Assembly: GCA_033182465.1 (NCBI GenBank)
Contig: CP137326.1
Location: 806,001 to 870,000 of the forward strand
Reading direction: 5' to 3'
Source: Sanghuangporus weigelae
Lineage: Eukaryota > Basidiomycota > Agaricomycetes > Hymenochaetales > Hymenochaetaceae
Length of the DNA: 64,000 nt
In this document: positions 1 to 10,073 of the stretch, piece after piece
How positions within the stretch are numbered: position 1 is the first letter of the stretch
Layout: every line of letters starts with the position of its first letter
Notes under the pieces: generated by a model
Seen by the model: only the letters and a program-made list of their open reading frames with translations
Databases searched by the model: none
What the model was told of the DNA's origin: nothing
Translations under genes and position numbers: made by a program

Positions 1-11
1 GAGTATAGTAG

Positions 12-329
12 CTTGCTGATCCGCCTTCGGTCTTCATCTTGGACTCATCTGGGAACGGAATATCTAGCGTTAGGGACTCTCTCGGACGTGCTAATTCTGA
101 AGAGAACCTGACGTACATTGTTCGAGGAGCAGTTGCGTATTCGCACCTGCAGAAAGATTCATGCAAAAAGAGAACGGGGATGGTGGTAGGTTTGCTCGCC
201 TATGGACATGGTCGTGATGGTTCCGGAAGAAAGACTCGGAGACTCACTCTTCTCGATTCCAGATGGCATTATTGTTATGGTAGATCATTTTTTTCTGTTT
301 TCTTTTCTGCGTGGGCAGCATTTCAATAA
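12..329 (+). CDS. possible terminal exon of a gene entering from the left edge
   Basis: A reading frame opens directly after a splice-acceptor-like TATAGTAG at 4-11 and runs to a stop at 329. About the first 35 residues (for example SVFILDSSGNGISSVRDSLG) look protein-like. The remainder is basic and less convincing, so an additional splice inside is possible. I do not recognise a family. It could equally be non-coding sequence. Confidence 0.2.
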   Translation, partial: LADPPSVFILDSSGNGISSVRDSLGRANSEENLTYIVRGAVAYSHLQKDSCKKRTGMVVGLLAYGHGRDGSGRKTRRLTLLDSRWHYCYGRSFFSVFFSAWAAFQ

Positions 330-366
330 TAATATTAATAATGTACAAGTAGAACTGTATTTGATA

Positions 367-403
<37 letters not shown>
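367..403. repeat. TTAC tetranucleotide microsatellite
   Basis: About nine tandem copies of TTAC lie between the left-edge reading frame and the next gene. It is a simple sequence repeat and likely length-polymorphic. Confidence 0.9.
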
Positions 404-404
<1 letters not shown>

Positions 405-525
405 TGGGATACATGCATGCATGAACATGTAAAGCCGGTGATAGCTCTTACCGCTTACTGTAGTAACTACTTAGTGGCGTTCGTACGTACGTCCGGTACC
501 TATGTGCGAGTTTCTCTCTCTTCGA

Positions 526-594
526 TCCCGATTACGATTTCCTGTGCCCGATTACGATTCCTATCTCGATTGCGATTGCGATTGCGATTTATGA
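526..594. repeat. imperfect GATTRC repeat
   Basis: The stretch is built of imperfect CGATTACGATT and CGATTGCGATTG units. It lies in non-coding sequence with no gene that I can support. Confidence 0.7.
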
Positions 595-1237
595 TTCGGG
601 ATGAATGGTGAATCATCATGGAACTGAATGATACATAGTAAGTGAGTAAGTACAACACAACAAGTAGCGCGGCGGCGCGGTTCTTTGGTGGGTTCCTACA
701 GGATCAAGTACGTACCTTCCCCTCCCTTCCACACGCCTTGCGATGTAAGGGGATTTTGGCCGGATGGACTGCGTCGAATGATCTACCTTAAGGATGGGCA
801 TAAATTTATGAAGTGACAAGTTTTCATTATCAAGTATATTCGTGTCTGTTCCTGCAAGATCCAGACCGTCTCACGAGGGTGAATATATCTTATACGAGTA
901 TCTGTATGTATGATAATCTACTGATCACATCAAGAAGAGATAGAAAAGCAGACACGTATATGGGCGTGTACATGTAAGAAAAATACTGTAATGTCCGTGT
1001 GTATAATACAGAACTCAACAAAACACGATACAATCTCCTTTTCTTTTCCCCTCATTTCTTACCTCTTTCTCGATGAGAAAAAAAAAAAATTAAACACGTT
1101 GAAAGATTAATAGGGTACGAGTTAGGAAAGACGGAATGGAAAGACGTGGAGTACAGAGAACAGAGAGCAGAAAGCAAAAGTCGTACAAAGACAAAGACAA
1201 TTACATGGGGAATAGCAAGGAGGGGGAAAAGCGTAAA

Positions 1238-2837
1238 TTATCGATTTGAAGGAGTCGTTTCTGTATGCCGTCGTCCTCCGACGACTGTCGTTCCTTGCTG
1301 CTGCTGACTCGGATTCGGATTATTCGAATTGGAGTTTGGATTTGAGTCCGATTCCGATCGGGAGATGGGAACGGACACCTTCCACTGCATCTCCGCCGTA
1401 CCCAGTACAATGTCCGGCAAATCCTCATCCTCATCCTCGCCTTCCTCTGCGGCGCGGGAGCCATGTTGTTGCTGTCGACCGTCACCCCTCCAGACGCGTG
1501 GACGATATCGAGAAGGCATGGCGATCATGATGCTCACTTGTAACCTCGCATCTTCGACAGCAGTGTCTACGTTGGCGTTGTTAGCGTGTTCGTCGGGACT
1601 GGGATTTTGGGACTGGGAATGTGCGGAGGGTTCTTGCGATGCGTCAGCATTGCCGTGCGCTGAAGTGTCCGAGGAAGGTCCGGTATTGGATTGAGGAGGT
1701 CGGGCGGAACGGGGATTAAGGAATCGTGGACGATGCCAGTTGATGTTGTGCCCGGTTACGAGCCCAAAGGAGGCTGTCTCGAGGAAAGTGGGCCGGGCGG
1801 CTGGAGGAGCGGGCTGCTGTCCTGCGCCTGTGAGTTTGTCGGACTGGATTCGAACGGAGACAGGCTGGATGATATTAAAAGCATTGACATTTTCAGCAAT
1901 ATGATATGAAACCATGATGGTAGGTAAGGGAAAGTGACGTACCATCAGGTTCTCCCACTTCATTTCTTTCGATTCATCAGGCGGTGGGGGAGGGGCGATA
2001 TGCGCATCCCACATCTTCGGTTTCTCTCCCACGTCAAACCTCCGTCGTGCAGCTGCGCCTAACGCTCCCAGACCGGTTGTAGCCCCCGGACCGGCATTGG
2101 GCGGGAAGACGTAACCCTCTGCGAGAGCTTCTTGAACGCGTCGCTGGAATCGCCGACGGATGACGAGCGAGCGGATGACGATGGCACATGAGATTGCTAG
2201 CAACAGGAGGAGTGTTGCGAGAAAGGTGAAGCTGTTGATGACGAACGAGGACATTAGAAAGCGTCGTCAGCGCCGGTGCGAAGAGGTGAGAGAGAGAATG
2301 GGTGGAAGGAGAGGAGAAAGAGAGGTTAGTAAGAGTATTGAGCGGAGGAGGAGAAGGTAAGACGAGAAAAGGAGTGGAATGACCTGAGACAGTCATCGGG
2401 ATCGGGATGGCATCATCAGACCAACCTCGGCGGGGCACAGTACCAATATCTCGACAGTCTCCCGGAAGTAGAATTTATATCACAACCAGAGCCAAGGGCG
2501 CTCAAAATATGTAGTGCCAGCATCACGGTCACCCCAATAATAGAAAGGCAAATAAATTGTGAAACAACGGGGAGATTGGACCGATCCAAGTAAAGGAAAA
2601 GGAAGGAAAAGAAAAGTATACGTACAGATAAAGCGAGGAAGTCGTCGCGAAATTGGGCTGGTTGTTGCCGTTGTTATTCGAGTTTGTCTGCGTAGGCGAG
2701 GGCAGGGTGTTCGTGAAGAAGCTGCTTGTGATACCGTCTGTGGCCGTTGAGGTTGCGAGATCGAGAGTGTCGCTGGATGACGTCGATGGCGTGCTAGAAC
2801 CCGAGGAGAGAGAGGGAGAGGTCGAAGTGGACGACAT
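1238..2837 (-). CDS. single-TM protein of unknown function, acidic tail
   Basis: Proposed exons on the minus strand are 2837-2626, 2231-1943 and 1864-1238, giving 375 residues. Introns start GTACGT and end AACAG and CCAG. Exon 1 encodes a Ser/Thr-rich N-terminus, and the join gives SLYLFTFLATLLLLL, leading into one hydrophobic span at about residues 70-90 followed by a basic stop-transfer RRRFQRR. The C-terminal part is disordered, with an acidic EDEDEDLPDIV segment. The arrangement resembles a one-TM protein family seen across Agaricomycetes whose function I do not know. The first intron (394 bases) is long for this genome and its model is the weaker one. The second intron (78 bases) has no stop in frame, so retention would add 26 residues. 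It is divergent from SSU1 across 293 bases. Confidence 0.65.
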
Positions 2838-3130
2838 TGTGGATTACGTTGCGATGAAGGCTGGTGAGGAGGACATGAACGTAAGAGGGTGAACGGTGTA
2901 GTTATAAGTTGGGTCCGTGCATCGTCCGTCCGAGACACGACCGCACGTACGATCTGCACGTTACTAATGCTCACTCACGACTTTGTGGCGCGGACCAACA
3001 TTTCGGGTAGCAGACGTCGTTGGGCATACAATACTGGTTAAAATAATCTTCTGATCGCACAATCACCAACGCCTCTCAGTCGCTGTCCCATGGCCCGGTT
3101 CCAAGTGTCGCCTGTCTCCCTTCATCCCAA
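2838..3130. promoter_or_regulatory. shared divergent promoter region
   Basis: This 293-base gap separates the start codons of the minus-strand TM gene and plus-strand SSU1, so it must hold both upstream regions. No clear TATA box was identified. Confidence 0.5.
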
Positions 3131-4870
3131 ATGTACATCTTTCGCGTCCCCTTCAGTGCCACAAACCCGTCGTCGCACTCGCACGACAGAACTCAGGCTG
3201 GGCTATCGCTGAAAGAATGCATCCGGTCAGGACTTCTTCGCTTCTCATCGACTTGAAGTTTCTCCTCCTTAAATTATTTGTAGACGGCTCACTCCAGCAT
3301 GGCACGCTGCAGTAATGGGTGCGCCCGCTATAGATATGATATATTATTCCCTGGCGATATCAACATTCGCATGTAGGTACAGGAGCGATCACGATCATCT
3401 TCAACGTCTTCCCCTACAGCTCCTCTCGCGGGCTCCAAATAACCGCTCTTTTATTCCTCATATTCAACCTCATCCTCTTCGTCCTCCTCACGCTTCTCAC
3501 TCTCGCGCGATACATCCTCTTCCCGGACCTCTTCTGCCCTTCCCTGCTCGTGCACCCGACGCAGAGTCTGTTCCTGGGATGCTTCCCGATGGGATTCGCG
3601 ACGATATTGATTGGCGCTGCTGATGTTGTGTATGGGTATTTTGGATTTGGGAGTGCGGGGTTTGTGTGGGCGCTGTGGGCGCTTTGGTGGGTCGATGTGG
3701 CGGTTTCGGTCCTTGTGTGTTTTGGGCAGCTGTATTTCATGTGAGCTTCATCTGTCTACGGAGTCTGGATGTCTGGACTAATGATGCTATTGCTATTACA
3801 CTGGTGTAAACTGGTATGATTTATGTAGGTTCACCCGCCAAACGCACTCCCTCTCCCGAATGACGATGATCTGGCTCTTGCCTATCGTAACACTCATAGT
3901 CGTCTCAGCAGCAGGGGTCGTCGTCGCCCAAGCTCTCCTATCTCTCCCCTCTTCCTCTTCATCGTCCTCAAACCCGTCTTTGACCCTCTCTCATGTGTAC
4001 CTCACCATGGCCGTGTCGACTCTCCTCGTCACCATCGGCCTCACGCTCTCCCTTTCCGTCATGGTCATCTACCTCCTTCGGTTGATGATATACAAGCTCC
4101 CCGAAGGGCTCGGTATATTCTCGGTGTTCTTGCCTCTTGGACCGTTCGCACAGGCGGGGTTTACTTACGTCGTACTCGGCGAGGTTGCGCGAGCCGTCTT
4201 TCCTGTACCTTCCCTCTCCTCGCCCGGAGATGCTGCTGATGGGATGAACACTGCAAACGTGTTCGCAAACTCGAATGCGGGAGATGTATTGTACGTCCTC
4301 GGGTGGCTCATCGGGTTTGTACTGTGGAGCGTCGCGACGTGCTGGGTCGTATTCGCCTTTTTATCGCTCGGGGACGTGCTCTTCGTTAGCAGATTCAGCA
4401 ACGATAACAAGGATCTGAATTCGACACCCAGAACGTCTTTACCGTTCAAGGTGACGTTCTGGGGTATGATCTTCCCAAACGTACGTACGCAGTTAAAGCG
4501 AGAAGTCGAGAGACTTACTATGCGAGAAATCCTCGCCGGACTGAGGATTTCGATTTCATAGAGAAAAGTGTCAGACGATTAGTATTTATACTCTTTATTA
4601 CAGGGCGTCTACGCGAACTTGACGATCCACCTCGCGCACACGACGTCTTCGCAGGTCCTGCGCGTCTGGGGGACGATTTATTCTATGTTTACGGTGCTGC
4701 TGTGGGTGTATGCGCTTGTGCGCACGCTGGTGAGTCTGAGAGATGGGTCGGTGTTTGAGGAGCTTTGTGTTCCCCTGGGTACGGACTCCTCTGTCTATGT
4801 GGACGGCGCTGATAAGGAGCGGGCGGAGGTCGAGGCGGTGAGGGAAGTTGAGAGTGGATTTGCGAACTGA
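3131..4870 (+). CDS. SSU1: sulfite efflux pump, TDT/SLAC1 family
   Basis: Five exons (3131-3225, 3284-3318, 3377-3740, 3829-4480, 4604-4870) join to 470 residues, the usual size for SSU1. The product exports sulfite across the plasma membrane and belongs to the tellurite-resistance/dicarboxylate transporter fold with ten membrane spans. Visible hallmarks are TPAWHAAVMGTGAI at the first span, HPTQSLFLGCFPMG, YKLPEGLGIFSVFLPLGPF, and WGMIFPN joined to GVYANLT across the last intron. Long hydrophobic segments recur throughout. The start was chosen as the first ATG that keeps frame through exon 1, and the N-terminus is short and polar. The 35-base second exon holds the family motif start. Introns are 58-123 bases with GT-AG ends. 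Regulation was not visible. Some fungal members carry other anions such as malate, so the substrate is inferred. Confidence 0.88.
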
Positions 4871-5221
4871 ATGGAGTGGAACGGGAAAGAGATGGATTGG
4901 ATATGATTATAGAAAGGCTGAATGTATGAGTTCATTGTGTATGTACAGTATGCTGTGCCAGTTTTTAGTGCATAAAGTGTATCATCAAGCTGTGGTTCGT
5001 TCACTTTTGAACTTCCGCTTGGAAGTGACTGCATAAGCTAGTAACTAAACAAAACATTTTGAGGAGCACTTTTATATCAATCAATACCCAAAGATAATCA
5101 ACCCAAAACAATTAACACGATGATGATACCAAATTCTGGATTTAGAATGATAATAAGGCTTTTTAGAATGCGAACGATAGAAAATCTCGCTTTGAGTAAA
5201 GCGTTCCACGATCTATCCCAA
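4871..5221. other. intergenic, SSU1 3' flank
   Basis: AT-rich sequence between SSU1 and the tRNA gene. No coding exon or RNA other than the neighbouring tRNA was seen. Confidence 0.5.
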
Positions 5222-5316
5222 TCTCCAGGACCGGAGTCGAACCGGCGACCCTCAGATTCACAAGGCTTTGTTAACCATTACAGTCTGATGCTCTAAACCA
5301 ACTGAGCTACCTAGAG
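5222..5316 (-). tRNA. tRNA-Tyr (GTA anticodon) with intron
   Basis: On the minus strand the acceptor arm CTCTAGG pairs with CCTGGAG, followed by discriminator A. The D arm (TAGCTCAGTTGGTTTAGAGC) and T arm (CCGGTTCGACTCCGG) are canonical. The anticodon stem TCAGA pairs with TCTGA, and the loop reads CTGTAA followed by about 20 extra bases, the usual site of the eukaryotic tRNA-Tyr intron just 3' of the anticodon. The CCA end is not encoded, as expected for a nuclear gene. An internal A box and B box are present for RNA polymerase III. Confidence 0.95.
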
Positions 5317-5864
5317 ATTCTAGTTTCCAAGAATCAAAGGTGTCAATTCAGAGCAGAGAACAAAGCTGTTTTTAATACGTACTACATAAGCCGCTGTGCC
5401 CTGAGGGCGGGAATAGACATTTGAACATCGCTACGCGTCGGCGGATAGAAGTGGCAATGGAAGAGAAAAGGAAGAGAGGTTTATGAAAAGAGACATAGAA
5501 TGTAAATTACATTGACTCCTACCCGCACTGTACAACGCAGCATTCCCCTATTAGGCGGGTAAGTTTCCTTAATTGTAGTATCCCGTATGCTTCACGGGTT
5601 ATCCTGAGTCGAGCCAACGGTACATACGAGAGATGTAAAGCCATTTGTGCGCTTGGTGAGTGAAACGCGGTGTTCAAGGGGATCGAGATCCTTTGACATA
5701 TCCAACTCAGAGCAATTACATGTAACGAAGCTTCGAGTAAAATCAGTATAATTTGCGCTTGAACAAATCCGCATAAGTGAGGAAAGAGGCACTCACTCCG
5801 AAAATCGACTGTCTGCTTTTGATTTCTTTCGGACACAGTAATACTGGCCAAGCTTATTCAAGTA
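5317..5864. other. intergenic
   Basis: Between tRNA-Tyr and the stop of the small basic gene. Only short open frames without family features were seen. Confidence 0.5.
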
Positions 5865-6270
5865 TTACGAAGAAGGAGGGAGCTTAGCAGCCTCCTCCCT
5901 CGCCCTCCTGCGGCTGCCCATCATAAGCTCGACGTAGTCTGCTCCGCCTAGCACGTGAGCTCCCTCAGCCCTTTTTGATTTGGCTCCCGGGCCTGCCGCA
6001 ATAGCGGCTTTATCTTTCAATTTTGTCCGGCGTTTCGTGGATAGAATTTGGTGTTGCGCTGAGGAAGTACTGGAGGTGATGGGAGGTTTGGGCGCAGGCG
6101 TGGGCGTAGGTGTAGGTTTGGACGTCGAGGAAGAGGAGGTGGAGGTGGAGGATTTCGTCTTTTTCTGTATGTGTATAGAAGAAGTTCAGATGGGAATTAG
6201 TAAGTACTGGTTGAATGGAAGGTGAACGAGAACATACGATTCGTTTATGTACTTTTGCGCTTCGACCCAT
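5865..6270 (-). CDS. small basic protein, probably nuclear or nucleolar
   Basis: Two exons, 6270-6238 and 6164-5865, separated by a 73-base intron (GTATGT to ACAG), encode 110 residues. The N-terminus is MGRSAKVHKRI, then a Ser/Thr/Pro linker, a Lys/Arg-rich middle (STKRRTKLKDKAAIAAG) and a C-terminal block with LGGADYVELMMG and RRRAREEAAKLP. The basic ends and compact size suggest a nuclear or ribosome-associated role, but that is inference; I do not recognise a named family. The phase-0 join is exact. Exon 1 plus its donor is copied about 3.5 kb downstream (9735-9767) within the local duplication, so this gene's promoter lies at the duplication edge. Confidence 0.7.
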
Positions 6271-6569
6271 GGTTTCTGGTTTATTATGAAAAGCGTCGCG
6301 CAATCGACGTAGATGCAGAGCCTCTCCCGCAACTTGAACTTCTAAATTCTGATCCGAGGTTCCTCGATCACATGATACTGTTTTCGGTATCTTTTATTTT
6401 TGGATTTTACTTGTCGTTCAACAACGTCAACTTGCAATTACTCTGAGAGAGTGCACAGGTAAGTCATAGGAAATTGACATTACAGAGCGATGATGGTTCC
6501 AGCTTTTGCTACAACGGCTATATTCTGTGATCGCCAGTCCGACTCTGCTCGGTCTTTTCCATTATTGAT

Positions 6570-9007
6570 TATATCTTGTCCCAGTCATCATCTTCATATT
6601 CGCCTTCATAATTGTCTTCGCCGTCAACCCACTAATCTACATCGTTGTCTTCTTCTTCATCGCTATCTAGTGGTTACATTGTCGTCGAATTCTATGCTCA
6701 ACGACTTGACGTGCTTGCTTAACCACTCGAATTCTTCATCTTTGTTGTCCATGCGATCCTTCTCGTCGACCTTGAGTTCTCGAACAGGAGCGCCAAGCGT
6801 TTCTAGAGCCTTTACGAGCTTTACCAGCTCGCGGCCCGTCATGCCTGAGACGATCAGAGTATCCAATTGCTTGCATAGCGTCGTCTCCCCAGTACTAATT
6901 GCTGAAAAATGCTCTGAAGATTGTATATCTGACATATGCTGCGACCCGTGATGATCGTCGATTAGCACCGATGCGAAAGTTTCAGGTTCGAAACGCGTGG
7001 ATAGACGCAAGCGCTTCAGATTCGGGCAGTTGGAATAGAAGAGGTACGCGCATGATTCGTCGCATAAGAAAGGGCCTAACTTCACGTTCGTGATACTCGT
7101 CGGTCTCGTCTGGTTCTCGAATACTCGCCGTTGGGGCGCCGAAACGTATTCCGGAAGTGGATCGGGTAGACGCATTTTCCCTACCAACTCTTTCACGAAC
7201 TCTGTGCAATTGTCGATAAATTCGAGCGCGACGTTCGTCAAACCAGGAGTGATGAGTGAATGTAATAGCGAAATCGCGCAGTCTTCCTCCAAAAATCCTA
7301 GTGCAAGGTATCGTAAGTTCGGCAGGAACACAGATTGTGCGTGTGGCCCTTGCAAGTAGGGTTCCGACCGTATCGTATACGGATACGGCCGCATAACTCG
7401 AGCCTTATACGGATACGACCGTATATTTGGTGGTCAAGCTCTCATACGGATACGGAACACCCGTATACGGGGCATACGGCGTATGCGGAGGTTCCAGAAC
7501 TCTACTGAATCAGGGTGTAATAAGAAATACTTTTTCAAAGTATTCAAAGTTTACCTCGATGCAATAATGGTTCTGTTCACTGATAATGGTGTTTAGGGAT
7601 GATTTTCATAGGTGTCCGAGCAGATCAGTGTATATGTGCTCACCGGATGTGTGTGAATAATCACTTGTCTGGTTGTATATTGCCAAATTCTTTACTGACA
7701 CCGGTCCTGCCATGCTTGGTAACACCCAAATTATGAATTGTGAAGAAAGCAATCTGCTCCCTGCATGTAAGGCTGGGACAAATACTCTTCCAAAGGGCTC
7801 ACAAGGTGAGTTCCTTATACGGGGTATAAACCGTATACGATAGTTTTTGGTTTTTTTTATACGGATACGGCCGTATATTTTCTTCTTTTTCTCTTATACG
7901 ATACGGCCGTATACGCATTATACGCATACGATCGGAACACTACAGTTGCAAGTGTGGGGCAGGACTGGAATCCTCAAGTTTGATGGAGATCAATTCCGGA
8001 GAACATCGAATGATGTTTATGAAGTCGACGTAGGATGGTCGAGCAACTCTCGTATGGTAAGCGAGCTCCAGTTCCGTCAGATTCGTGGTTACCGATGGAG
8101 TGGCATTCAAGGAAGAGGACGATCGTTCCGAAGTCGGTATAAACAGCTTCCAGTCCAAATGAACTTACCAAAGCACGACTACGTCAAGGCGAGGAGCATG
8201 TCCTCCGAATGGCAAGGAAAGTTTCGTCCGTTCGCTACTGTCTACATCCTCTGATCTGGAATCGTCATGACCTTCCTGTACTAAGAGAGCAAGTATTCGA
8301 AGCAATGGTGCGCCAGGATATGCAGGACATTGTTCTAGGCGCTTCAAAGCAAAAACCATATGCTCGTACAGATAAACCCTGAGCTCGAAAACTGCCCATC
8401 GAGCTACATGCTGGATGATGAGGTCCAGAATGAAGCCGAGGTCTGCCTGCACCTCTTTCATCGCTACGTCGCTGGAGCGAATGTCAGGATCGTACGATGA
8501 ACGATAAATGAAGATATTAAGGGGACTCTGTTTCGAACGAATGAGCCACTCCTGGTTCTTCTGCCACGGACACCGCTCGGGAAATTCGAGAGTCGTCCAT
8601 AGGGTCGGCGTTTGTAGGGCAAGCTCTCGCCATTGTCGACATACATGCGACATGCGCACCTGGAACTGTAAATTATGCGTCTTCTCCGCAGCAGCAGCTT
8701 TCGCAGCCTCCTTCGTATTATCCGCGCCTTTAGTCTTCCCGAGCAACAAACGATCCCGGCATTAGCATCTCCAAGTCCAGGTCCTCCTCCTCGTCAACAT
8801 TTCGTATTCCTCGTCCCCATCGTCTTCTTCGATCTCCCAGTCATCCTTGATCCCCCAGTCATCTTCATCCTCCTCTCTGTGCGTCCCGAGTTCGAATATG
8901 TACACCAGAACCTCCGGGGGAAGCTTCCTGATCGGACAGTCATCTCCGCGAGGTGGGATGTATCTTGGATTCCTGGTGCGTGGTTTCTGTGGATTAAAAG
9001 GAAGCAT
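6570..9007 (-). pseudogene. F-box/LRR-like pseudogene, paralogue of the gene at 10074-12092
   Basis: Reading the minus strand from ATG at 9007, the F-box region (PIRKLPPEVLVYIFELG) is followed by a frameshift after DDGDEEYE near 8775. The frame is regained near 8750 at LGKTKGADNTKE. The copy then follows the intact paralogue through RMSHVCRQWRELALQTPTLW until an in-frame TAA near 8165, where the paralogue has Gly after LW. The frame continues with HLDWKL until a 588-base MITE interrupts it at 7945-7358. The C-terminal half (FLPNLRYLALGFLEEDCAIS to 6663) remains open but ends early. The paralogue's acidic tail is recognisable only as out-of-frame sequence down to about 6570. Several independent lesions make expression of a normal protein implausible. 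Confidence 0.85.
7358..7945. mobile_element. hAT-like MITE inserted in the F-box pseudogene
   Basis: The 588-base segment has no counterpart in the intact paralogue. It is flanked by an exact 8-base direct repeat TTGCAAGT (7350-7357 and 7946-7953), the target-site length of hAT elements. The ends are inverted: TAGGGTTCCGACCGTAT at the left (its T shared with the repeat) and the reverse complement of TAGTGTTCCGATCGTAT at the right. Both ends are packed with palindromic TATACGGATACGGCCGTAT-type subterminal motifs. No transposase frame is present, so it is non-autonomous. The right end carries CAG beyond the matching terminus, so the exact border is uncertain by a few bases. Confidence 0.8.
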
Positions 9008-9088
9008 CGAGGTTATAAAATTTGTCCCCTATTTGGGAGCTATTCAATAAGTGCGAAGGAAGAAGAGAAATTGCTACGAATGGACTCG

Positions 9089-9487
9089 TAGGACTCCGTA
9101 GCGTACCGTATATAGCGCATATGATACGGCGAATACGCCGTATGGCATAAGACTCGCAAACGTATACATAGACTTCCGGAACTTTTGCCATATATACAGT
9201 ATACGTGCATATTGATATTCTTCTGAAGGGTGAAATGGGTGAAAAACTCGGACTGATATGAAGAATTAGCAGTACTTTCTGCATCAAAATGTGTGATTAC
9301 TTACCTTGATTACCTTTACTATGATTGATCTCTGTATCATCTCATCATACATTCCAAGTCAAAGGTAGGTAGTACAAATAATATTTATACCAAAATATCG
9401 TTCTAATGGACAAATTTCTACATCAGTCAGCATTGATCCGTATATGCCTAGGCCATCTCCAGTGACTACTGCCGCTGCGGAGCCCTA
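9089..9487. mobile_element. second MITE-like insertion with related ends
   Basis: Comparison with the distal duplicate shows about 400 extra bases here. The left end reads TAGGACTCCGTAGCG and the right end is the reverse complement of TAGGGCTCCGCAGCG, giving a 15-base imperfect terminal inverted repeat. The ends resemble the first MITE (TAGG then TCCG), and CGTAT/ATACGG palindromes lie just inside the left end. No clean target-site duplication was found, so it may be old. No coding capacity is seen. Confidence 0.6.
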
Positions 9488-9734
9488 CTTCGGAGTTTAT
9501 CGATCAATCTTAGTATTTTAGAACAAATGATTAATCAACATACTCTACTCTATGATGTAGGACTTAGGGGGGAAGAAATCACTTAAACTATCATACCAGA
9601 CGCAGGATCATGATGGTCCAAGGGACTCGAAATATTCATTATTCACGTTTAGTGAGCTCGACATGTTACTGTAAATGAAGTTTAAGCGAGGACGAGTAGA
9701 TGTTACTTACACCAGATGATGAACGAGGACGCAC

Positions 9735-9767
9735 GATTCGCTTGTGTACCTTCACGCTCCAATCTAT
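9735..9767 (-). pseudogene. orphan copy of exon 1 of the small basic gene
   Basis: These 33 bases align base for base, without gaps, with exon 1 at 6238-6270. The start codon is ATA instead of ATG, residues 2-3 differ, and the second half (SVKVHKRI against SAKVHKRI) is kept. The following donor is GTGCGT in place of GTATGT. No exon 2 follows, so this is a relic carried by the segmental duplication. Confidence 0.7.
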
Positions 9768-10073
9768 GATTCTTCTTTATTGTGAATAGTGTCGTGGATG
9801 CACAGCACTCCTGGCTTGTAGCTGAAGCAGGCCGAGAATTTCTGATCTGGGATTTGATTTTTTTTTCCGTCTTTTTTATTCTCGGAAAAAGGGGTTTGAT
9901 TACAACTAATAAACTTGTAAAGACTCTGAGAGCTGGTAAATGTACAAGTAAATCATAGTAGATCGATATTACAGAGCGACGGCTGTTCTTACTTCTATTC
10001 AATGGCTATATTCTATATCGTCGGAGGTGCCTTCGTCGGAACGATGCTCGGCCTCTTCTTTGATCGACCCACA

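Larger units (their letters stand above)
330..1237. other. intergenic stretch, simple repeats only
   Basis: It holds the two simple repeats and AT-rich sequence with an A-run near 1080. No coding exon is supported. It contains the 3' flank of the minus-strand gene that ends at 1238. Confidence 0.5.
6238..9690. repeat. proximal copy of a tandem segmental duplication
   Basis: This segment matches 9735-12300 in the same orientation. It starts inside exon 1 of the small basic gene, covers an F-box gene copy and ends upstream of that gene. Matching landmarks include the exon-1 sequence, the TACAGAGCGA stretch near 6485 and 9975, the whole F-box coding sequence, and the AATCAACA stretch near 9535 and 12185. 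This copy is longer because of two MITE insertions. Boundaries are by eye. Confidence 0.75.
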
